Shown here one piece after another: positions 33,301 to 40,610 of a DNA stretch of 64,000 nucleotides (within the stretch, counting starts at the first letter, position 1; each line of letters begins with the position of its first letter). The position numbers and the translations under genes were made by a program. Source of the stretch: Brassica napus (lineage: Eukaryota > Streptophyta > Magnoliopsida > Brassicales > Brassicaceae); the NCBI RefSeq assembly GCF_020379485.1, contig NC_063448.1:5913726-5977725 (forward strand), read 5' to 3'. The notes beneath the pieces are model-generated. The model saw only the letters and a program-made list of their open reading frames with translations, was not told the origin of the DNA and did no database searches.

Positions 33301-36300
33301 GAGACAGGGAGATCCGCTCTCTCCATTCCTGTTTGTGCTCTGCGCTGAAGGTCTCTCACATCTATTGACGAAAGCAGAGGAGGAAGGCTCGATAACAAGA
33401 ATGAGTTTTGGTGATCATGGACCTTCGGTTAATCATTTGCTTTTTGCTGATGATTGCTTGTTGGTTTGTAAAGCAAATGAGGAGCAAAGTGATCATTTGT
33501 TAAGAGTTCTTCATAGATATGGAGAGGTGACGGGCCAAGTAATCAATCCTACCAAGTCTTCAATTACTTTTGGGAAAGGGATATCAGAAGAGGTTAAGAG
33601 TAATGTCAGAAGAAAGATGGGGATTGAAGCGGAGGGTGGAGCTTCTAAATATCTTGGTCTTCCAGAATGTTTAAAGGGATCAAAGGTTAAGCTCTTTGCT
33701 TACTTAAAGGAGAGAATGCTTAAAAGAATCTCAGGTTGGCATGCGAAGACCCTTTCTCAAGGGGGCAAAGAGGTTCTCCTAAAATCTACGGCTTCCGCTC
33801 TGCCAGTGTCGGCAATGTCCTGTTTTAAAATCCCAAAAACTCTCTGTGACAATTTGTCGTCTGCTATGGCAAGTTTTTGGTGGAGTTCGCTGGAACATAA
33901 AAGAAAAATCCATTGGATAAGCTGGGAGAAAATGTGTTTACCTAAAGAGCTAGGTGGCATGGGATTCAAGGACTTGAAGTGTTTGAACCAAGCACTGTTA
34001 GCCAAGCAGGCATGGAGATTAATTCATTCTGAGGATTGCTTGATGTCTAGGGTTATGAAAGCAAAATACTTTGAGAACTTAGATTTTGCTACAACTCCTT
34101 TGGGTGCAAAACCTTCCTATGCCTGGAGAAGTATTTTATATGGACGAGACCTACTTTCAAAAGGTCTCAAACGCATGGTAGGGAATGGAAGAAGTATGAA
34201 GGTTTGGACAGATCCATGGTTAGAGGATGAGGAAGGAAATTGTAGACCCCCGATCAGAAGGCAGAGGTTATTTGATGTGAACCTGATGGTTTCAGATCTG
34301 ATTAACCCTCAGTCTAGAAGATGGGATACAATCAAAATAAATGAGCTTTTTGTTCTTGCTGATATTGCAATACTTCTCCGAAATCAGCCGGTGGTTTCAG
34401 ATGATGATTCATGGCTGTGGAAATATACTAGGAATTGTCTTTATTCTGTCAAAACAGGGTACGATCTTTCCTTCTCTGTTAAGAATGAGGCCATTATCAA
34501 TCAACAGAATATTCAGCCATCCTTAAATCCGTTAAAAGCTCAGGTTTGGGGTTTCAAAGCTCCACCGAAGATTAAAGTCTTCATGTGGAAAGCTATATCA
34601 AATGCTTTAGCGGTTAATAACTGTCTGGCAGAGAGGGGAATGAAATGTGATGAATGTTGTCAGGTGTGTGGTTTGGAAACTGAGTCTGTCAATCACGTTT
34701 TATTCTCCTGTACTTTTTCCAGGCAAGTCTGGGCGATCTCAGGTTTTCCATCACCACCTGGAGGTTTTACTGACACCTCTCTATTTCAGAATATGAAATA
34801 CCTATTTTCAACTATACAAGATAGCTCACAGGTGGTAGAAATTGTTCGAGTTTTCCCTTGGACGCTGTGGTATCTATGGAAGAATAGAAACTCTTTGTTG
34901 TTTGAAGGGTTTCTCTATGATAGCATCCAAATTTGGAAGAAAGCAGAGGACGAAGCTTCACTCTGGTTTGTAGCTCAATCATTGGGATCAGAAGGAAAGG
35001 GAGTAGGGGTGGATTCAGAGCAGAAGAGAGAGGTTAAATGGAAGAAGCCACCAAGACATTTTTTCAAATGCAATATAGGCATGTCTTGGTCGAAGACAAA
35101 AAGGTTGGCAGGAGCTGCGTGGGTGCTCCGTGATTCAAATGGGGTGGTGTGTTTGCATAGTCGTCGAGCTTTTGGATCGGTGGGATCAAAAGATGAGGCT
35201 TTCTTTTTGGCTTTCCTATGGTCATTAGAAAGTATGATCAGTCATAGGATCTTCAAGGTTCACTTTGCGTTTGAAGGAAGGGTCTTGGTTAATGCAATAA
35301 ATAAACCAAAAGCTTGGCCTTCCTTCAATTTTAAAGTGAAAGAGATTATGATGCTGCTTGTGAATTTTTTGGATTGGAAGGTTATGTTTGAACTTCCTGC
35401 AGCTAATAGGGGAGCGCGTCTAATAGCTCAGAGTGTTGTGAATCAGGATAGGTTTCAATCGTATGTTGCGCTGGGGCAACCAAGGTGGCTTTCGGTTTTG
35501 TTTGAAATAGAACGTGACTTTAGGTAGTTTATGATCTGATTTTCCTTTGTAAGGGTTTTTCAAACTTTTGTGATTATGGAAATTTCAGATGAAAAAAAAA
35601 AAAAGAAAAAAAAAAAAAAACATAAAGATACTATACAGTTATCTGCGGTTAAAAGTTATTTGATTCCTTTGGATTCTTGTGTGTCTATCTAGGCATGCAT
35701 AGGGATTGATGCGTAAAAGATACTTACTGTACTTGGTTGGCAAACAAAAAGAATAAAATAAAAAATAGAATATGATAACTACTTTTACTTTCACCACAAA
35801 TTGGGGCTTAAGCTATTTTTTTAATGTCTATAGTTTGTAGAAAACTTGTATATTTTCACGAGATCCACAATTTTGGTTTAACTCTTTTATGAGATAAGAT
35901 CTCTTCCAACAAAAACAAAATTCATAATATTTTAAATATTCAGCCAATAGGACAAGTCCGGTCATTCTCACTTTAATAACCAAATAATCGAACACATGAT
36001 GTGAAATTTTCTATATTTTTCATTTAGAGGTAAAAAGTAACGATGGAGAATATTACCCAATGTGCATATATATCCCTAAGTTTTTTTCTTCATTTTTATC
36101 AAATCTTCATGAGGAACTTTTCTTATTTTCTTACCTATTATATAGTTATGTATTGAACTTGACGTGCTATCTAACGTAAGTACACACACATATACACAAT
36201 TATAAGGAAATAATCCAAAATATTGTAGTTAGCTGTACAAAATCCATGTTCTGGCATGGAGCAGTTTCATTGTATGGTCGAACAGTAATATTTTTATGAT

Positions 36301-37961
36301 AAATTTTCATTTTCCTCGTAACAAGAGACAAAGGAAACTATTCAAACCTTTTTATTGGATTCTAATGCCAAGTAGGCATATAATGAAAATAGTTGTGGTC
36401 TCCCTTTAACTAAAGGACACGAGCTTTTTGAGTTATTTCTCACCCACACAGCCCCACTTTTAATTTCACATTTCTCAAGTCTCTACTATCACATTCAATT
36501 AACCCACCATACTCAATTATTTGAGATTAACCCTTTCAATAAAATACAGAAACTGTCAAATTTGAATCTTAAAAATATTTTAACCTTAATGAATCATAAC
36601 CGTAATTAATCATAGGTGGGATTTGTTTCTTTGAGTAAAATGTTTCAAATTAATGAAAATAAAGCAGCTAATTAGACAATAGATATCGTACCGGAATTGT
36701 TTGGTATGTGGCAGCTTTTGTTTACTCTTCATCGAACCTTCAGCCGCGATAACATCATCCAAGTCGTATAGATACGACGGGTCCGACGGCAACTCGAGCC
36801 GTCTATTCCTCCATGCAGCCACAATAACCGCCGCAACTTGAGTCATCGGGCTACCGATCAACTTCTTGAAACGGTAGCAATTTGTTCCGGCCAAGAAAAT
36901 GCTTAGAGAAAGTACGATTGAAAACGCGCAAAGGCCATATCCCCATTTGCGTCCAACATCGTCTTGTATGTAGACAAGGACCGTCACGGCTAAAAGAGAG
37001 CCAACATTTATACAAAAGAAGAAGCGGTTGAAGAAATATGTCATTTGTGACTGTTCTTTCGGTTCAGTCTCATCGAATTGGTCTGACCCAAAACCGGAGA
37101 CACTTGCCTTCACACCTCCTGTACCTAGGGCAGTGAGGTATAAGGCTAAGTACAGAACCGTCAGTTGTATTCCACTTGCTTGTACGCAGTGAGACGACGT
37201 CGTTGGGTTGCATCTTGGTGGTTGAAGTCCCGGTATAATAGTTGAGAGGGTTAAAATCGAAACACCCTAATAATCATGTAGTAATAACATAAATATATAT
37301 ATTTTTGGAAAAAATAAACAAAATAAAGACTTATGCCGTTTACTGTTTTCATATATTTATTAGAGTAGTCAATATTTATAATTTCTTCATTTTCTTGGCT
37401 ATAATTTTTGTAACACAAAAGGGACTTCTAAAGTCCTTACCGTGGCTTGGATTGCGGCGAATATAGCAATCGTTAAGTACCTATATGAAACAAAATTAAT
37501 TTACTTAACATGAGCACAGGAGAAAAAATCAATTTGTTAATTATTTATAAATTATATACATACAAACCTTCCGAGAAAGGTGTGAGCTATGAAGCCACCG
37601 AGGAGACAGAGCATGAATGAAGTTCCGAGGAAGTTGGTAACGGTGTTAGCCGCTGTTGCATTGCCTAAATGCATAGTTCCCGTCAAATAAGTCACTAAAT
37701 TAACGCCGATACCTAAAGTTGTTAGCCTCTCTACCGCCTCAATACCTTCAAATAAACTGAAGTTAGATACATCCAGGAAGAAACTGAAATTAACTCCAAA
37801 CCATTTCGAATAAGCTTATAACGTAATATATGTGTGTTATTATACTTACAGAGAATCATCGCGGCGCTAGCCCATCCACCGGTTTTAGAGCGATCGGCAG
37901 GGCGGCCTTGGAAGTCCCAAGCATCCAAAAGGGTTTGAGATTTTGTTTCAGGAAGAGACAT
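27337..37961 (-). CDS. NRT1.1: Dual-affinity nitrate transporter/sensor NRT1.1 (NPF6.3, CHL1)
   Basis: Five exons, 37961-37850, 37745-37568, 37480-37441, 37266-36692 and 28204-27337, join in phase to 1773 nt (590 aa, the length of Arabidopsis NRT1.1). The start MSLPETKS and end DIPMGHA match that protein. This plasma-membrane proton/nitrate symporter of the NPF (MFS) family has about 12 membrane helices; in Arabidopsis it also signals nitrate. Visible key residues: the EAVER proton-coupling motif in helix 1, RYLT with Thr100 (the CIPK23 phosphosite, T101 in Arabidopsis), and FWTVHAQL with His355 (nitrate-binding H356). Odd: GGFIAHTFLG has His92 where Asp is invariant in the PTR signature, and intron 4 is 8487 nt and filled with transposons. 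Exons show no stop or frameshift. Exon identity is very secure; activity is not. Confidence 0.96.
28299..28981. mobile_element. hAT-type MITE in NRT1.1 intron 4
   Basis: 683 bp with an 8-bp duplication TGTATTGT (28291-28298 and 28982-28989). Ends read CAGGGCTGGACA and, from the other side, TAGGTCTGGGCA, close to the usual hAT terminus. The interior is rich in repeated GATCCG and GGATATC words, as in the related element at 39993-40602. No coding capacity. Confidence 0.82.
29216..29397 (-). mobile_element. tRNA-derived SINE in NRT1.1 intron 4
   Basis: 182 bp, flanked by a perfect 12-bp duplication CAGCACATACAT (29204-29215 and 29398-29409). On the minus strand it opens near GGGCCTCGTGGTCTGGTGG (A-box-like), has a weakened B-box (GAGTTAGAGCCCC), then a body with GGACCCCCTACGGGG and finishes in a long A-tail (T-run 29216-29235 on the plus strand). 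Perfect flanks and tail suggest a fairly recent insertion. It has the same orientation as NRT1.1. Confidence 0.85.
29874..31400 (+). pseudogene. LINE ORF1 (DUF4283 plus zinc knuckle), one in-frame stop
   Basis: From the ATG at 29874 the frame encodes the plant LINE ORF1 layout: an N-terminal DUF4283 domain (SLIGRILNPDCQKVSTVILD, WMEFPPPDYLQYILVWVRI) and a CCHC knuckle CFECQSLNHEKQVCPL (C-x2-C-x4-H-x4-C) near residues 203-216. A TGA at 30876-30878 interrupts it at codon 335; the same frame then stays open to 31400, with basic C-terminal sequence (KVRRRPYIRKRQEQKAK). ORF1 products bind the element RNA and form particles. The stop is the only lesion seen; the upper fragment alone retains both recognised domains. 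Confidence 0.82.
31379..35527 (+). CDS. LINE ORF2: AP endonuclease, reverse transcriptase, RNase H
   Basis: An uninterrupted frame from 31379 to the TAG at 35525. Endonuclease landmarks: ISWNCQGLG (31403 onward), LFLMET, GDFNDIL, SDHRPVL. Reverse transcriptase: LRPISLCSVIYKVVSK, KTDMSKAYDRVEW, GLRQGDPLSPFLF and the catalytic FADD (in LLFADDCLLVC). A zf-RVT block (APPKIKVFMWK..CQVCG..ESVNHVLFSC) and an RNase H-like tail follow. The first in-frame ATG is at 31469, inside the endonuclease domain, so full translation needs another start; ATAAGCATAATAAGCTGG suggests a former ATG changed to ATA. In the RNase H tail the usual Asp after C-N is Gly (CNIGMSW), so that activity may be weak. The reverse transcriptase itself looks intact. 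Confidence 0.88.
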   Translation, partial: GIAASKISIISWNCQGLGRPQGLTIPRLREMRKKHFPEVLFLMETMNCRNVLVDLQVWLGYDKVFTVDPIGHAGGLAVFWKKSVNIKFQTVNKNLLDCLIQLDSVSFYASCVYGPSDWSSRCELWERLSRIGVNRKDGWCVFGDFNDILHNGEKVGGTWRADESFEPFNQMIKAGKLEELPSHGDGFTWGGRRGNLWIQSRLDRCFGNRAWSQKFPCSNQLFMAKRGSDHRPVLIKLIEPQESYRGCFRFDRRLLDLDGIKDSVTNAWHVADGSRMGTVSSRLKACRKALSALKKRSDMNSRERIRQLEFDLEQQQSSHDPSVYQIHALKRDLVKAYRDEEIYWWQKSNEKWMYAGDRNTKFFQNSVKAARAKNNIEKLLNDRGEEVFSEAAKGDVAIEFFSKLFKSSNPKPFDSWFQGMAPRVTDQMNWFLNKPVTAKEVKEAMFSINPSKAPGPDGMSALFLQKFWSVVEEQVVNDVQRFFISGVLPKEWNYTHLCLIPKIPDPKLISDLRPISLCSVIYKVVSKIIVARLKPWMNRLVGNTQSAFVSERLLSDNITIAHELVHSLGSSTRIGEEYMVVKTDMSKAYDRVEWGYLRALLCALGFQINWVNRVMTCVSTVSYSILINDQPHGLVMPQRGLRQGDPLSPFLFVLCAEGLSHLLTKAEEEGSITRMSFGDHGPSVNHLLFADDCLLVCKANEEQSDHLLRVLHRYGEVTGQVINPTKSSITFGKGISEEVKSNVRRKMGIEAEGGASKYLGLPECLKGSKVKLFAYLKERMLKRISGWHAKTLSQGGKEVLLKSTASALPVSAMSCFKIPKTLCDNLSSAMASFWWSSLEHKRKIHWISWEKMCLPKELGGMGFKDLKCLNQALLAKQAWRLIHSEDCLMSRVMKAKYFENLDFATTPLGAKPSYAWRSILYGRDLLSKGLKRMVGNGRSMKVWTDPWLEDEEGNCRPPIRRQRLFDVNLMVSDLINPQSRRWDTIKINELFVLADIAILLRNQPVVSDDDSWLWKYTRNCLYSVKTGYDLSFSVKNEAIINQQNIQPSLNPLKAQVWGFKAPPKIKVFMWKAISNALAVNNCLAERGMKCDECCQVCGLETESVNHVLFSCTFSRQVWAISGFPSPPGGFTDTSLFQNMKYLFSTIQDSSQVVEIVRVFPWTLWYLWKNRNSLLFEGFLYDSIQIWKKAEDEASLWFVAQSLGSEGKGVGVDSEQKREVKWKKPPRHFFKCNIGMSWSKTKRLAGAAWVLRDSNGVVCLHSRRAFGSVGSKDEAFFLAFLWSLESMISHRIFKVHFAFEGRVLVNAINKPKAWPSFNFKVKEIMMLLVNFLDWKVMFELPAANRGARLIAQSVVNQDRFQSYVALGQPRWLSVLFEIERDFR
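35631..36691. other. Remaining original part of NRT1.1 intron 4
   Basis: AT-rich intron DNA between the LINE and the exon-4 donor. No reading frame or repeat of note. With 28205-28290, 28990-29203 and 29410-29651 it makes up about 1.6 kb of non-element intron. Confidence 0.6.
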
Positions 37962-38120
37962 ATCTTGAAGATGGACGCAGGACGAAATGTTTTTGCAGTT
38001 TTCTTATAGGGACAAAGGTTGCTTGGTCAATACAAGCAAAGTTCTTAAAAAGGCTTTTTTTAGACCTTTTGGTTTCTTTTATGATATTAAACGTGTTCAT
38101 CTTTGGAGTCTTGATGCCTC

Positions 38121-38128
38121 TATTTATA
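38121..38128 (-). promoter_or_regulatory. Probable TATA box of NRT1.1
   Basis: On the minus strand AGTATAAATAGAGG is a textbook plant TATA box about 160 bp upstream of the NRT1.1 start, predicting a leader of roughly 130 nt. All upstream transposon insertions (38354 onward) leave this core intact. Confidence 0.6.
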
Positions 38129-38353
38129 CTGGAAATTTCCCAAGCTAAAAATTTAGTTTTTGGGTTTTGATTTATTTATTTAAAATATAAAGTGACACAT
38201 GACTCTGATGAGTGTTTTTTATTTGGGAGAGAGATATCATATAGAATAGAAGTAGTAAATAAGTGTTTAAAAAAAAATAGAAGTAGTAAATATACACACA
38301 CGTAGAAAGAGAAATTGCGTGCGTCTGGGTGACAAAGACCAAAGCCGAATACT

Positions 38354-38397
38354 TTTTTTTGTCGACAACAAGATTTCATTAATATTGCCCAATGGGC
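38354..38397 (-). mobile_element. 44-bp 5'-truncated LINE stub in the NRT1.1 promoter
   Basis: Flanked by a 16-bp duplication ACCAAAGCC(G/A)AATACT (38338-38353 and 38398-38413, one mismatch). Between the copies, on the minus strand, is a stub ending ..TTGTTGTCGACAAAAAAA, the form of plant LINE 3' ends with an A tail. It lies about 390 bp upstream of the NRT1.1 ATG. Confidence 0.75.
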
Positions 38398-38434
38398 ACC
38401 AAAGCCAAATACTATTTGAGTAGTCATACTATTT

Positions 38435-39153
38435 GACTTTTTTCTTGGGTTCATCCTAGGGGGTGAACCTTTAGGTTCACCAACCAATAGAAAGTTGTCA
38501 TTTTATATCTAGTATCTTTTAATTAAGGAAACAAAATAACTTGCCAAATTATATTATGCTTTTAAAATAAAAAATAAAAAATTAAGTAAATAAAAATAAC
38601 AATAGTTCTAAAAAAATATTGTTTAAAAAAAATATTTATTTTTAAGATTTAGAGTTTAGTGTTTAAGATTTATAATTTAGAATTTATCCAAATGTTTAGT
38701 GTTTTTCCAAGGGTTTAGGGTTTACCTACGGGTTTAGGGTTTACCCAATGGTTTAGAGTTTACCCAAGGGTTTAAGGTTTTCCCAAGGGTTTAGGGTTTA
38801 GGATTAGAGTTTAGGGTTTAGTGTTTTGTTGACAACATGTTTAGTGTTTTTCCAAGGGTTTAGGGGTTTTACCCAAAGATTTAGGGTTTACTTAAGGATT
38901 TAGGGTTTAGGATTTGAGTTTAGGGTTTAGTATTAGAGTTTAGGGTTTAGTGTTTTGTTGACAACATTTTTTTTTTTTGAATTCGTTTTTTATATATTAT
39001 TTTTATTTATTTTTAAATTTTATTTTGAAAAAATAATATAATTTGCAAGTTATTTGGTTTCCTTAATTAAAAGATACTAGATTTAAAATGACAACTTTCT
39101 ATTGGTTGGTGAACCTAAAGGTTCACCCTAGGGGGTGAACCCAAGAATAACTC
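38435..39153. mobile_element. Fold-back Mutator-type MITE with telomere-like interior, copy 3
   Basis: 719 bp, flanked by a perfect 9-bp duplication ATACTATTT (38426-38434 and 39154-39162). Ends match copy 2 (TCTTGGGTT..GGTTCACCAACCAATAG). The interior carries repeated TTTAGGGTTT words interrupted by ACCCAAGGG. It starts 474 bp upstream of the NRT1.1 start codon, next to the LINE stub. Confidence 0.88.
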
Positions 39154-39239
39154 ATACTATTTTACCATTTCCTCTGACTTTGGAACTGTGGGTATGAACT
39201 TTTTAGGTTAAAAGGCATTGGTCATTTTTCAGTGCCTCA

Positions 39240-39501
39240 GAGCAGCATTAACGTAAGGGGGGAGCGTGGTTCTATTTTTTTTTTTTTATTATTTTTTTTT
39301 TGTTTAGTCCGATTTTTTTTTTTAAAATAAAAAATAAAAAATGGACCAATCGCGGGCCGCCACGTGTTAGTGGAGCCCGCGAACAGTACAAAAACTTTAT
39401 CGGATCCGCCCCTTGCAGAAGAGAAAAAAGGGGTGGGTTTTATGATTTTTATGGGCCATACACCTCTTAAAACTCATTAAGAGTCAGCAATAATGCTGCT
39501 C
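39240..39501. mobile_element. Harbinger-type MITE
   Basis: 262 bp with inverted ends GAGCAGCATTA / TAATGCTGCTC and a 3-bp TCA duplication on each side (39237-39239 and 39502-39504). Interior has T-runs and a GC-rich CGCGGGCCGCCACGTG segment. Too short to code. The ends are related in style, not sequence, to the large Harbinger at 14858. Confidence 0.72.
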
Positions 39502-39992
39502 TCAGTGTCATCAAGCGCATCAAGTGCTAGATTGAGAGTTCGAAGTTAAAGATTTTTTAAAATGAGAGTTTAAAATGTTGAAAATTTAATTAATTTTTTT
39601 TAATTTAAAAATAGTTGAAGGATTTTATCACTAAAATCTTTTTTAACAGATTTTTATATTTCATATAATTCAGAAAATATATCCGATCTCTGAATTATTG
39701 ATAGGCCGATCGATGAAGTTTCAACCCAATAATAAACACTTTTTAAATGTTCTTATTGCTATATATTTACGTAAATATCCCCCGCAGTCCATTATTTTGT
39801 ATACATCCAAAGATTGCGGAAGCCCAGACAGAGGTGACAAGTGACAACGAGGAGTCCGATCCAAAAAGAAAAGGAGAAGGCGTGGTGATCCCAAAATTTA
39901 TGATCTTCTCTTGAATTAAATTGATAACTACTAGTCTACTACATCATCCGGAAAGAAAAAAAAAGAGAAAAGAAGAAATTGATAGATAAAAT

Positions 39993-40602
39993 TAGGTCTG
40001 GGCGTTCGGGTACCCGTTCGGGTTCGGATCGGGTTTTTCGGATTTCGATTCTATTTTGTAACACCTTATAGGTTTCATTTTAGTAAATTTACAAGTACGG
40101 ATCGGATTCAGATATAACATTTCGGTTTCGAATCGGTTCGGATATATCCGAAGTAACCACATATCATTCGAATTCGGATTATATCGGATCGGTTAGGATA
40201 TATCCAAAGTAAAATCTAAAATTTAAAAGTAAAACATAAGAAATATATCTTCTTTGTAATATAATGGAGTATTTAAGGTATTTATTTAAATTTTAAATAG
40301 TTATTGTTAGATACATATCCAGATAAATATGAAATTGAATATTTAAAATACATATTCATGTTTCAAATATTTATATTATATATTAATTTGGACATTCGGA
40401 TCGGTTTTTCGGATATTTTTCTGGGTTTTCGGGTTTTCGGGTTTTCGGGTTACCCGTTCGGGTTCGGTTAATAACACTTCGGGTTCGGATATGTTTTGTA
40501 ACACCCTACAAGATCCATTGAGGTATTTTTTACATTTCGGATCGGGTTTTTCGGTTCGGATTCGGTTCAGATTTCGGGTTTCAGATTTTATGCCCAGCCC
40601 TA
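39993..40602. mobile_element. hAT-type MITE, second copy
   Basis: 610 bp with an 8-bp duplication GATAAAAT (39985-39992 and 40603-40610) and ends TAGGTCTGGGCG / TAGGGCTGGGCA. The interior is dominated by TTCGGGTT and GGATCGG words, strongly repetitive. Ends and texture match the element at 28299-28981. Confidence 0.82.
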
Positions 40603-40610
40603 GATAAAAT

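Larger units (their letters stand above)
29664..35620 (+). mobile_element. Full-length L1-type LINE inside NRT1.1 intron 4, antisense to the gene
   Basis: 5957 bp, bounded by a perfect 12-bp duplication AACATAAAGATA (29652-29663 and 35619-35630), with an A-rich tail at 35592-35620. It has a 5' UTR of about 210 bp, ORF1 (gag-like) and ORF2 (endonuclease/reverse transcriptase/RNase H), so it is not 5'-truncated. ORF1 has one stop and ORF2 has lost its start codon (see separate entries). It inserted into NRT1.1 intron 4, head to head with the gene's transcription. Confidence 0.93.
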
